Part shown: piece by piece, positions 23,301 through 34,700 of the stretch | How the letters are laid out: every line of letters begins with the position of its first letter | Position numbering within the stretch: the first letter of the stretch is position 1 | Assembly (NCBI RefSeq): GCF_020509005.1 | Contig: NC_063019.1 | Span: 868,001 to 932,000 of the forward strand | From: Fulvia fulva | Lineage: Eukaryota; Ascomycota; Dothideomycetes; Mycosphaerellales; Mycosphaerellaceae | Direction: 5' to 3' | Length of the DNA: 64,000 bases | The notes under the pieces: model-generated | What the model was told of the DNA's origin: nothing | The model's database searches: none | What the model saw: the letters and a program-made list of their open reading frames with translations, nothing else | Translations under genes and position numbers: made by a program

Positions 23301-25141
23301 TATAGTCTAACGACGCCTCGAGTTTATGTTCGATCCTATAGTAGGTTACTATATAGTAGTAGCTATCTAAGATCTAGGAGAGGTCGATCGTGCCTTAGAG
23401 TCCCCCTCTCTTCTAGGTGCCTAGGTCCTTCGGGGTATTAAGGGCAATTACGTTACTCGCTATTAAGTCGAGTACTTCGTCGGCTATAGGGTACGGCTAT
23501 ATAAGGCTTTCCTAGGAAGGGTAGTATATATTAAAGTCTCCTACTACGATGTGGCACCCTTGTCTCTTAAGCGTACTATCTAGGTGTCTACAGACCCCTA
23601 GGTCGCGGCTAGACCTCGAGGCTAGCGGTTATATATATAGGTTGTATATCTAGGTACTACCTACGTAGAGGGAGGTAATATCGCCCCCGCCTTCTTCGTC
23701 TACGTAGTACACTACCTCCTAGTCGGATTCTAGTATGTCCTTGCTAATATAGAAGCACGTACGGGGTCTGCCGTCGCCTCGTAGATATGTCGTATAGCCT
23801 AGTGACTTATAGGTCGTTATTCTCTTATAGTACGGGTTAATTTATAGCTCCTAGATTGTAAGGACATAGTAGACGCGCGGGTCCGCCTCGTATAGGAAAT
23901 GGTTCTAGACTATATCCTTGCTATAGTTGACGTTATACTAGATAATACTAAGCGTATCGAGGCTAGTTATTAGTATCGACAATCATTTCCTCTATATCGT
24001 CCTATGTCCTACTACCCTATACGTCCTAGTCTACGCCTATCGGCTATGTACTAAAGGGGAGCCGGGCCTAGTTAGATTCCCTCGCCGTAGCTAGTAGAGC
24101 ACGTAGCCTCCCGTACGCCCTAGGTTACGTATCCTTTATATTATTCTCGGCCCTAGGGCGCTTATACCCGACCGCCGCTAGTTAGTTCCGGTATAGGCTA
24201 GCCTTACGGTCGCCGTAGAATCTTAGGGCGACGGTTCTGTTTATGATTGCCTTGTTTTTCGCTAGTTTCCGCTATAGGCATTCCGTACTATACGATAGGT
24301 AGTGCCCCGGATAGTTCGCGTACCGTCTCGTAGTCGATATATAGTCCCTAGACATATAGTCTCCTATATAGTTCGAGTAGGCCTACTTATTTATGTACGT
24401 GTAGGTTTAGTGTCTATACTGTTAGCATTTGAAGTATTAGAGGACACGAAAGGATAAGGAGTGCTTTTCTACTATCTTAAGGCTATATTACTAGATCAGG
24501 CCTTGTTCTATCGCTAGATCTACCGCTTTCGCGTCTTATAGCTATACTATTAGCGCCGAGGCCTTCTTGCCTTCTAGCCATTTCCTATAGAGCCAAGTCG
24601 CCTTCTAGATTAGAGAGTTAAGAGTGACCGGGTTGTCCTCTTAGAGAGCGCGTAGGTGACCCTAGTTAGTTAGGTCAAACTCCTTAGGCATATCGTAGAC
24701 TAGGATCGTAAATTGTTTCGTTAAGACCTTTACTAATGCCGTAACCTTAGATGCCTACTATAGCTATGCCTCTAGGTGCCTCCTAGTAGTAGTAGAGCTA
24801 GTATAGATCTATAGAGTACCGTTAGACTGTTAGTTCACTACGACTACCCCTAGTTAATTGATTCGTTAGGCGAGCTCCTTGTTCGATAGCTTCGTAACTT
24901 CGGCCTAGTCTTCCTTTGCTACAATACGGATCGTAACTATATCGTGCGTTAGGCGGGGGCCTAGTATTGATGCCGCGACCGATGCCTAGCTATAGGGGTG
25001 TTAATTCCGGGTGGCCTTGCTAATCGCCTAGGACGTCGTCCTTATTTCTTATTACCCTCGGTGATGCGACAGTATAAGCGCCGTAGGTAGCTAAGTGATC
25101 ATTACCTATAGAGACCGGTAAGGGAGCTAATCGTTAGTTTC

Positions 25142-25297
25142 TGTTAAACAGGTACGAGTTGCGCAGCAGTGGAAGACGGCGGATCACACCAAAGACGAAG
25201 AAGGACCCAATGGGATAGCGTGTATCTACATACAGTATCGCCGGTGTTGGTGTGATCCGCCGTCTTCCACTGCTGCGCAACTCGTACCTGTTTAACA
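25142..25297 (+). repeat. Copia-3 5' LTR, rearranged into a hairpin
   Basis: Arms 25142-25192 and 25247-25297 are perfect 51-bp inverted repeats around a 54-bp loop. The right arm is the normal LTR 3' end (...CTGTTTAACA). Everything to its left is the reverse complement of the last ~110 bases of the same LTR (compare 29698-29808). The switch lies in the shared block TTGGTGT. The normal LTR 5' half is absent. Confidence 0.92.
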
Positions 25298-25312
25298 GGT
25301 TATGAGCCCGGG
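25298..25312 (+). promoter_or_regulatory. Primer-binding site of Copia-3
   Basis: GGTTATGAGCCCGGG directly after the hairpin LTR. It is intact, matches the anticodon arm of initiator tRNA-Met, and is the same as in Copia-1 and Copia-2. Confidence 0.8.
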
Positions 25313-25792
25313 TTAGCAACTCGGTGTTTCACCCTCGACAAAGTCGTATTGGAGTTATTCCTCTTCAGAACAAAAGGAAGGCAGACTGGAGGCCGCACCC
25401 GCATTGCACAGGAAGCTACAGCCGCGCTGTAGGTGCATATAAGACGTGAAAGAGCCTAGTGAGGCACTGTCAGACTCCGAGTCAGGGAGCCTGTGCCAAT
25501 ACCTCAGACAAGTGGGCGAGCTTACTGAGAAGAGTCGCTCTCCGGACATCGCGTTCGCATCGACTAACTGTTCCGTCTGAGAGAGCCGTAGTGTCTCAGA
25601 ACACCCTCCCCTGAGAGAGCTACAGACAGTGTCTCAGAAACACGATCCTTACGACCGACTTTCCTCGCTTTCTTGTGGACAGCCATTCTCTCCACTATCA
25701 ACCTCGCGTTCGGTTCACCTCCTATCGATCCGATCGCGTACGAACGAATACCTTTCTTCTGTAGGCAGCCATCCTGTCCTATATATAAAAGC

Positions 25793-28700
25793 ATGGAGGA
25801 AACCGGACACAGCACCCTTGGTAGGAGGAGAGCAGCACCTATCCTAACCAAGGACAACTAGAGGACATGGTTCTCATTGATACAAGACCATCTTGAAGCT
25901 CAAGATGTGCTTTGGGTTGTAGATGGAGGCCATCTATTATCAAGCACACCCAGCTCCTCAACACCATCTGAGTCATCAGATCCCTTACCTGGACTTGAAG
26001 AGTCAAGATACAGTCCAGTTGGGAGGAAAGCAAATAGATGAGACAAGCTGGAGAGATCTGGCTCAAGATGAGGGCAAAGTACAGCAAGGTTCATGCTGCA
26101 TATGCAATGACAGTTGTTCAAGAATTGATCAACTTCAGAATGATAGATGGCATGACCATCAGACAGGCCTGGGTCCACCTTGGCAATCTTGTAAGAAGGA
26201 TTGCTGAAGTTGACCCAGCAGAGGCTCACTACAGAGAGCCTACAAGGAAGCTGAAGCATCTGCTTCAAGCCCTGCCTGAGGTGTATCTTGGGACCAAGAA
26301 CACTATCCTGGCCTAGCCAGGACTGTCATATGAAGATTGTCTACAACTGCTTGAGTCACATGAATCCAGGCTGGAAGTTGCATCCAAGGAAACAGCAATG
26401 TTTGTAGGAAGAGGTTTCCAGGGCAAGATCACCTGCCATCTCTGTGATGGTGATCATGTGATCAAGGATTGCCCACACCTCTCTGGAGCCAAGCATGCTG
26501 TCAGGAAGGACAAGCTCAACAGAGGAAACACCTCTGTTGCAAAGAGACAATCATCACCACCGAGAACGAGGTCCCCATCCCCAAGCCTGAGGGACATCCT
26601 AGTGGTGATGAAGGACCTTACAAGGAAGAGCCTGTGCAACCCAGGAAGACTTATCAGACCCTGAGACACCATCAGAGGATGATGAAGTTGATGAGGTTGC
26701 CCATTCAACTGTGGAAGCCAAAAGCAAGTACCCCTCCTCAGAGTGGTTGCTTGACTCTTGTGCTTCATCCCATATGACTGACCAGGATTCACTTTTCAGG
26801 ACCCTGAAACCTCTTCAGAAGAGGAAGTGGATCAAGGTTGGGGGTGGCTACCTACATGCCACACATGAGGGGAGTGCAGTGATGGGTGGTCCTTCTGGGA
26901 AGCAGATTGTCTTGAAGAATGTTTTGTTTGTTCCTGGCCTTGGAGTTAGCCTTGTCTCTTGGAATCAGTTCAGCCAACAGTTTGCTGTCCAACCGCCCAG
27001 TTTCACCCTCAAATCCCTTCCTGGAAAACCTGTTGTCCAGACAAAGCTGAGAGGGGGTGTTCCATTCATTCAAAGTGTTTCAGAGCAGCTTGAAGCTATG
27101 CCTCAAGCATATGCCTCTCTATAGGAGCATGACTTGGATCTGTCCAAGTTAGGTACACATTTTGAGTGTGAATTGGAACAGGCTATGACTGCCACTGAGT
27201 CCCAGGACCAGTGGGAGCTATAGCATAGAAGATGTGCACACCTTAGCAAGGGACTGCTAAGAAACCTGCATAGAGTCACTGACAAGAAAGATCCCATTCC
27301 TGTTCCTTCTGAACACCAGAACTGCAAGGTCTGCTCCCTTGCAGACATGAGGAAGTTCAAAGGACCTGCCACAGAGAGGAAAGGAGAGAGGCTGGCCCTC
27401 ATCTCTATTGACATCTGTGGGCCTTTTCAAGGTGCAGTCTCAAGACTTGGCTTCAAGTACTGGCTTGAGATTGTAGACAACTTCTTGAGGAAGAAGTGGG
27501 TAGTCCCTTTGAAGGCTAGGAGTGATGCTCCTACAGCTCTAAAGGAATGGAAGGTTCAGGTAGAGAACAGCTCAAGGTGTTTTCTATCTGCAATCCGTAG
27601 TGATGGTGCAAGGGAAATTCTTTCCTTGCTAAAACAGTGTTTGTGCAACTTCCCCAACCTCCAAAAGACATTAGAGAGTACCAGAAGATTGGAGTAGAGG
27701 GGACTCCAAGAAAAGAAAAGGAAGAGGAACTTGTTCAGGAGGATCAACCTCAACAGCCACCTCAGCTTGCAGGCAACAAGAGGTCAAGGGGGGATGAAGA
27801 TGATGGCTCTGCTGAGCATGAAGCCAAGCATCATAGGGCATTGATTGCTCAGATGTTTCATCTTGATCCAACTATGAGCTGGGTTGAGGAAATCCTGAAT
27901 GATGTGGAGGGATATGCATTTGCTGCTGTTAGGCAGGCCATAGCCTACCGGCAGGAAGTGCCAATCCCAAAGTCCTATAAGGAGGCAGTGGGAGACCCCA
28001 ATTGGGGACATATGTGGAAAGAGGCAATCCAGAAAGAACTTATTGCCTTAGGAAGCAACAACACCTTGGATCCAGTTGTACTACCAAGGGGTGCAAACCT
28101 GGTTACATCTAAGTGGGTTTTTGATGTGAAAAGAATGATCAGTGGAGCCATTGAAGAGTTCAAGGCAAGACTGGTTGTAAGAGGGTTTTCACAGAAATAT
28201 GGTGTTGACTTTGAAAAGACCTTTGCACCTACTGTTAGGCATGATACCCTTAGGGTCTTCATGGCTGTAGTATGTGAGAGAGATCTTGAGATGCACCAGG
28301 TGGATGTGAACAATGCTTTCACCGAAAGCAGCCTTCTTGAAGACATCTACATGATCCCACCCCCAGGTGTCGAAATTCCACCAAATATGGTCTTCAAGGT
28401 CCTTAGAAGCCTGTATGGACTGAAGCAAGCAGCTAGAGATTAGAACAAGCTCTGTGTTGCCAAGCTAGAACAGATTGGATCCACCTAGTCCCAGGTGGAT
28501 CCATGCCTACTCATCCACAGAGGAAGAGACATCATGGTCCTCACCTATGTGGATGACATCCCCATTGCAGCTCCAAAGCTGTCAGATGTTCAGTGGTTCA
28601 AGGCTGAATTTAGAAGAGTGTTCAAGATCAAAGATCTTGGGGAACCTGAGAAGATCCTTGGAATGAGGATTACAAGAAACAGGTCCCAAGGTACTGTAAA

Positions 28701-29545
28701 GCTTGATCAAGGACACTACATCCAAACTAACCTTGCCAAGATGGGCATCTCTCCAGAGAAGGCCACACCCACACTCTCACCTATGGACAGCTATGAGGAT
28801 CTGAGACCTTCAGCTACTATGGATGAGAGGTGCAACAAACAGGAGTACCAGAGTTGCAATGGTACCTGGATGTGGCCAATGACAATGACAAGGCCAGACC
28901 TTGCTTTCCCCCTTGGAAGAATCAGCTCATATGTTGCTGACCCTTCAAAGCAACATCTTAGAGCCTTGAAGAAACTCTCCAGATATCTGAGATCATACCC
29001 AGACCTGGGCTTGATGTACAGAAGAGGAGGAGGTATTCTCCAGGGATACTCAGATTCTGATTATGCCATAGACAAGGCAGACAGAGTCTCAATCCTTGGA
29101 CATGTGTGGTTCCTTTGTGGATCACCTGTGTCCTGGATGAGTAGGAAGCAGAAGTCTGTTGCCACATCAACAATGGAGGCTGAGTTCATGGCCATGAATG
29201 CAGCAGCTAAGTAGTCACAGTTTCTTGCTGCAGTCCTTAGAGAGATGAGGTGTCCTGACCTGGTTGGAGAGTGTTCATTCCAACCTAGGATGAAGGCAAG
29301 CAGTACTGTTGATGAGCTGAGACCCGTGAAGCTTATGGGTGACAACCAAGCAGCTTTGACCTTTGTCAAAAATGCCCATGTCCATGACAGGTCAAAGCAT
29401 ATTGATGTGGCATACTACTATGTCAGGAATCTCTAGTGGCAAAAGAAGATTGCAGTGGATTACTGCCACACAAAGGACATAGTTGCTGATGGGCTGACTA
29501 AGCCCCTCAATGGCCAGCAGTTTCAAAACTTTGTGAGGCAGCTCT
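25793..29545 (+). pseudogene. Copia-3 gag-pol remnant, frameshifted and deleted
   Basis: ATG at 25793 (M-E-E-T-G-H-S) starts Gag. The frame shifts between 25793 and 26038 and again between 26664 and 26711. The knuckle C-H-L-C-D-G-D-H-V-I-K-D-C lies at about 26431-26472. Protease with L-D-S-C-A-S-S-H-M lies near 26751-26780 and integrase S-I-D-I-C-G near 27404. At about 27640 the frame jumps from S-L-L-K-Q to L-F-V-Q-L-P-Q-P-P, a ~700-bp deletion with a shift. RT (27637-28443 then 28495-29214) keeps V-N-N-A-F and Y-V-D-D-I; RNase H keeps S-D-S-D-Y, M-E-A-E-F and G-D-N-Q-A. Extra TAGs fit CAG or TGG changes. It cannot encode a working integrase. Confidence 0.88.
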
Positions 29546-29590
29546 AGCTTGTATAAGGGATTGTTTGAGACCTTCTGACCTGAGTGGGAG

Positions 29591-29808
29591 TGTTGAGAAT
29601 ATGCAGGTCATAGGGTCAACATTGAGTGCTTAGGGGGATTAGTAATCAGGGCTTGCTAGTCAAGTCCTGAGTACAGCTGTCCCTCCTGAAACACCTACAC
29701 CAACACCGGCGATACTGTATGTAGATACACGCTATCCCATTGGGTCCTTCTTCGTCTTTGGTGTGATCCGCCGTCTTCCACTGCTGCGCAACTCGTACCT
29801 GTTTAACA
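29591..29808 (+). repeat. Copia-3 3' LTR
   Basis: 218 bp, TGTTGAGAATATG...CTGTTTAACA. The last ~115 bases match the Copia-2 LTR. The first ~100 bases do not align with it beyond the start, so this is a variant LTR. Confidence 0.9.
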
Positions 29809-30030
29809 GTTTCTATACTTTTTACGTCCTCTATAAGTTGCTACTAGTTGTCTTAGGGGGGCTTCGCCTATAGGGCCGTAGGCGCCCTTAGTACCGTAGC
29901 CTAGGCTACTATTACCTAGGAGTTGCCTAATGTAGCTAGGCACCTCCGCGGCGTTTAGAGCTGAAGAAATAGGGTAAAGAGAGCTTTAAGCTATCTAGAT
30001 TAAATAAGGTAGAACTCCCTTAGTCCTAGG

Positions 30031-31109
30031 GTAAGGAAGGAATCGTATTTAGTAAGCTAGCTACGAGATAAGGTAACAAGTCTTAACCGCGCTTTCCTAC
30101 TTATCTAGTACTACCGTGTAGCCTCGTTTCGAGAGGTTAGCCCGGAGCAAAAGCTTCCCTCTACGCCCTCCCTCCCTATTTACTCCTTAAGCCAATATCT
30201 ACCTCTATAGGCCTAAGCCCTTTAGTGCTCTCTATTGACCGATATACGTATCCGTCCTCTCGGGCTATATAGACAGTGTCAGCCGTCGCTACTAGTATAT
30301 ACTACGCCCTAGGTTTTGACGCCCTTCGCGTTACCGTAGCCTATCTCTAGAAAGCGGCCGTCTATACCTCGTAGGTTTGCTCGGGGCACATACTACGCCG
30401 GGTAGCGTACTCCTTACGTTTCTACCTACTAACTAATATAAAGTTCCTTATTACCCTACCCTCGATCCTCCCCGATTATAGAACTAATCTACTTGTATTA
30501 TACGTCTTTTCCCCGTCCTAATAGCCGTCTTTTCCTTGCTTAGGCTATCGTCTTTTCCTCGTCGTAATCTACTATATTAGACTAGGTGCGTTATGTAGCG
30601 GGATAGGTAGTGCCTTAGGCAAAACCCTCGTTCCTATACCGGGTATTTAATAGGCCCTTATAGGCTTCGTCGCGTATCTACCTACCTACCGTATTGCCCG
30701 CTAGTAAATACTAGATTGTTTCGTAGTCCGCTCGACGCCGTTATATAGTCCGCTTAGTTGTTGTTCTATAGTCCGCTCGTCTAATGTTCGTCGCTTAGCC
30801 CGCTCGGTTTACGGTCTCCGGAGGTGAAAATTCTATACTTATACTAGAGGTGTCCTATCGAGCGTATAGGCTACGGTTCCGCGCCCTTCTTACACGTAGA
30901 AAGAAGAGGGACTCGCTCCCGACACGAGTACACGCTCGTCGGATAGTTTTTATACCCGTTTTGCTAGTAGTCCTCTATTCGCCGCGGCTTCGCCTATATT
31001 ACGCGCCCGTCGCGCCTACGACGCTCTAGCGTAAGAATACTTAGCCCTCTCGTAGCTAGACGAGAGGTTCGTAGCGGACACTACGTATAGGTGATTCTCG
31101 TCGTCGACC
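30031..31109 (-). other. LINE-A 5' region (probable 5'UTR and start of ORF1)
   Basis: 1,079 bp at the 5' end of LINE-A, repeated in sense in the chimera at 47210-48287. It holds a cluster of AGCGG(A/G)CTA-type repeats (30695-30812), one of them CCGAGCGGGCTA. It probably contains the internal promoter. No coding frame is readable. Confidence 0.7.
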
Positions 31110-31309
31110 TAATTTTACTATTAAGAATAGGCTAAGCTTATACCTAAGGATATATAACGTATATATAAGAGTATACGAGAACGCTACGAGGTAGTAATAG
31201 CTAAGAATAGAGGGTATACTAGGTAATAAGCTACGCTAAGTAGTAGATATATACTTCCTAATAAGGAAAGGTAGAAGAACAGGGGTTATAAAAACTATAC
31301 CTAGGACTA

Positions 31310-31392
31310 TATAAGCCGAGGTATTACGCTAGTACGCGCGGTTATATAATCTATAGACTAGCTATCTATTTACTAGGCCTAGGGCCGTGATA
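31310..31392 (-). repeat. Gypsy-A left LTR, inner part, and polypurine tract
   Basis: This matches 59894-59976 (GCCGAGGTATTACGC to GGGCCGTGATA). It is followed at 31393 by CTACCCCCCCCTC, whose complement is a purine tract as expected beside a 3' LTR of a minus-strand element. Confidence 0.75.
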
Positions 31393-31487
31393 CTACCCCC
31401 CCCTCTTAAATCGCGCTTACTCCCTTAAGCTCGTAGTATTACCGCTACAAATACGACATTATCTTCTATATCGTCCTCTATATCTTC

Positions 31488-31721
31488 TATTAAATAGGTA
31501 CGAGTTACGTAGTAGTAGAAGACGGCGGATTATACGAAAGACAAAGAAGGACCTAATAGGATAGCGTATATCTATATATAGTATCGCTAGTGTTAGTATA
31601 GGTAGATACTAGGTGTCCGGATGTTTACTAGCCTATAGGCTAGTAAACCCTAGTTACGTAATCTAGTTATATAACATACCTATACCTATATACTTGATAT
31701 ACGGCCTATATGTTCTTAATA
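31488..31721 (-). repeat. Copia-4 3' LTR
   Basis: TATTAAATAGG...TTCTTAATA, the RIP-mutated form of TGTTAAACAGG...TTCTCAACA. Confidence 0.9.
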
Positions 31722-34700
31722 CTCCTACTTAGGCTATATAGTCTCCTACAATCCCTTTACGTAAGCTAGAGCTACCTTACAAAGTTTTGGAACTACTAGC
31801 TATTAAGGGGCTTTGTTAACCTATTAGTAGCTATGTCCTTTATATAGTAGTAGTCTACTATAATCTTCTTTTACTACTAGAGATGTCTAATATAGTTATA
31901 TACAACATTAATATACTTTGACCTTTTATGTATATAGGCATCTTTAATAAGTGTTAAAGCGGCTTAGTTATCACCTATAAGCTTGACTAGCCTTAGCTCG
32001 TTAACAGTGCCCTTACTTACCCTTATACTCGGCTAGAAAGAGCTCTTTCCCACTAGTTCTAGGCACCCCATTTCCCTAAGGACAGTAGTAAGAAATTATA
32101 ACTACTTTACGGCTACGTTTATAGCTATGAACTTCGCTTCTATTATTAATGTTATAATAGACTTCTGCTTCCTACTTATCTAGGACATAGGTAATCTATA
32201 AAGAAACTATACGTATCCTAGAATTAAGACTCTATCCACTTTGTCTATAGTGTAGTTAGAGTCCGAGTATCCCTAGAGATTGGCCCCTCCCTTTCTATAT
32301 ATAAGACCTAGGTCTAGGTACGACCGTAGGTATCGGGAGAGCTTCTTTAAAGCCTTTATATACTACTACGAGGGAATAGCAATATATAAGCTAATTCTTC
32401 TAAGGGGGAATGCTAAGTCTAGCCTTATTATTGTCATTAGCTATATCTAGGTACTATTATAGCTCTAGTAATCCTGTTTGTTACACCTCTTATCTATAGG
32501 AGCCGTAGGTACTAAATACTCGTAGCTCTCTATAGGTAAGTAGGTTAGCGTAGCCTTCTCTCTAGCTATGTTTATCTTAGCTAAGTTAGCGTAGACATAG
32601 TGTCCTTAATTAAGCTTCAAAGTGCCTTAGGACTAGTCTCTTATAATTCTTATTCTAAGGATCTTCGTAGGTTTACTAAGATCTTTAATCTTAAACACTT
32701 TTCTAAGCTTAGCCTTAAACTACTAAACATCTAATAGCTTCGGAGCTATGATAGGTATATCATCTATATAGGTAAGGACTATAAGGTCTCTATCCGTATA
32801 GATAAGTAGGCATAGATCTACCTAGGACTAGGTAAATCTAATCTTCTCTAGCTTTGTAATATAGAGCTTATTCCAGTCTCTAGCTACTTGCTTAAGCCTA
32901 TAAAGGCTTCGTAGGACCTTGAATACTATATTTAGAGGTGCTTCAACTCCTAGGGGTAGGATTATATAGATGTCTTTAAGAAGGCTACTTTAGGTAAAGC
33001 ATTATTCGTATCTACTAGGTATATCTCGAGATCCCTTTATATACTACTGCGATAAATACTCGGAGAGTATTATATCTAATAGTAGGTATAAAGGTCTCTT
33101 CGAAGTCAACCCTATATTTCTATAAAAACCCTCTTATAACTAGTCTTACCTTAAACTTCTTTATAGCTCTACTAATCATTCTTTTCATATTAAAGACCTA
33201 CCTAGAAGTAATTAGATTCGTACCCTTTAGCGGTATAACTACTTCCTAGGTATTATTACTTACTAAGGCAATAAGTTCGTTCTCGATTACCTCTTTCTAT
33301 ATATATCCCTATTCGGGGTCTCCTACGGCTACCTTATAGGACTTTAGGATTAGCACTTCCTACTAATAGGCTATAGCCTGCCTAATAGTAGCCAATATAT
33401 GTTCTTCTACGTCGTTTAGAATCTCCTCTACCTAGCTTATTATAGGGTCTAGATAGAACATCTCGGCGATAAGAGCCTTATAGTGTTTAGCCTTATACTC
33501 TTTAGAGTTATTATCTCCGTCCCCCCTTAACCTCTTGTTACCTAGAACCTAAGGTAGCGCTAGGTGTTTAGATAGGTCGAACTGAACGACATCTTCTTTT
33601 TCTTTTATTAGAGTACCCTAATCTCTAAACTTCTAGTATCTCCTAATGTCCTTTAGGGGAGGGGGGAGTTACAGAAACAGCGGTTACTATAGTGTTAATG
33701 ACTTAGGTAGGTTCTGTATAGATCTACCGTTATCGGCCTTCGGTAGTATTAAAACCGCCTTAATATTTTCTCCTAGCCTTCGTACCGGTGTCTCTAATAA
33801 TCCCCTATCGGAAAATTTCGCCCTAAAGGGCTTCCTCCTAATAGGATTGCGCTATAGCGCTCGACTCGGCTAGTTAGTAAAGGTGATATCAAGATCTATA
33901 TCTCCCCCCTTCTTATTCTTAAACTAGTCGACGTGACTATACGCTTTTATAGCTTTTATATCGGGATCCTAGAATAGCTATTGTTTTATAGTGTTTTCTA
34001 AGTAGCCTATAAACACGGCTTCTTTCCCTCGGTACATTAACTTGTCTCTCCTTAAGCCTTAAGGTTAGGCTCTTAGGTCTATATAGACTATAGCTTTGTA
34101 TCCCTAGACGCGGAAATGGTCGACTAACGGTACTTAGCTAGTAAAGGCTTCTTCTAGTAAAAGAGCAATACTGTTGAATCGGACTATTAGGTAGTCTATT
34201 TCTAATTATAGTCTATACTTATAAAGCTTCTAGCTAGAACTTAACTAGTATACTAGAGTCTTTAAGTATAGTCCGGACTATATTCTTAGAGGCTTAAATT
34301 AACCTTTCTATAGGTCTACTTTGAAGGGAGTTGTAGGCATTATTTGTGTCTATCTAAGTACTAAACTCCTTCTCCTACTCTTTTAGTAAGGCGAGAATTT
34401 CCTTTGTACTATTACTACGGATCGTAGATAGAAAGCACCTTGACTACCGTTCTACCTAGAGCTTCTAATCCCGTAGGGCTATAGGAGCGTCGCTCCTAGC
34501 CTTTAAAGGGATTACCCACTTCTTCCTAGAGAAGTTGTCTATAATCTTAAGCTAATATTTGTATCCTAGCCTAGAGACTACGCCCTGAAAAGGCCTATAG
34601 ATATCAATAGAGACAAGGGCTAGCCTTTCTCCTTTTCTCTCTTTAGTAGGTCCCTTACACTTCCTTATATTAGTAAGGGAGTATACCTTACAACTTAGGT

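Larger units (their letters stand above)
25142..29808 (+). mobile_element. Copia-3, internally deleted Ty1/Copia element with hairpin 5' LTR
   Basis: 4,667 bp between perfect GTTTC target duplications (25137-25141 and 29809-29813), inserted in LINE-A copy 2 on the plus strand. The 5' LTR is a 156-bp inverted-repeat form, while the 3' LTR is 218 bp. A primer-binding site and a GAGTGGGAG purine tract (29582-29590) are present. About 700 bp covering the integrase C-terminal part is deleted near 27640, relative to Copia-2 17055-17754. It is lightly RIP-mutated. Confidence 0.92.
20485..31109 (-). mobile_element. LINE-A copy 2, full-length Tad1-like LINE interrupted by Copia-3
   Basis: Its own length is about 5.95 kb (20485-25136 and 29814-31109, less the duplicated target). 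A likely 14-bp target duplication TAATYTYACTATTA flanks it at 20471-20484 and 31110-31123, with two C/T differences. The 3' end has the ATCT tail (20484-20500). The RT box G-F-V-D-D-T-N lies at about 21901-21925 (complement). The 5' 1,079 bases (30031-31109) recur at 47210-48287. ORF1 and ORF2 are destroyed by RIP, and only short open frames remain. It lies inside the MITE. Confidence 0.85.
14851..31309. mobile_element. ~287-bp MITE in the Gypsy-A LTR, itself interrupted
   Basis: The MITE's own pieces are 14851-14860, 20394-20484 and 31124-31309. The ends form an imperfect inverted repeat: TAGTCCCGGGTATAG (14851-14860 joined to 20394 on) against TAGTCCTAGGTATAG read on the minus strand from 31309. 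It extends through the TTTTTATA and CCCCT blocks, about 29 bases with only transition differences. The uninterrupted right LTR of Gypsy-A (GGCTATATACGAGCC, about 59883) serves as the empty site, and TATA flanks both ends. There is no coding capacity. It holds Copia-2 and LINE-A copy 2. The family is unknown; the TA-type target is like Tc1/mariner MITEs. Confidence 0.7.

Noticed and set aside
30031..31109. Reading this 1.08-kb repeat as an independent element
   Set aside because: Its outer end coincides with the end of LINE-A copy 2 and the 14-bp duplication, and it continues without break into the LINE, so it is the LINE 5' region.
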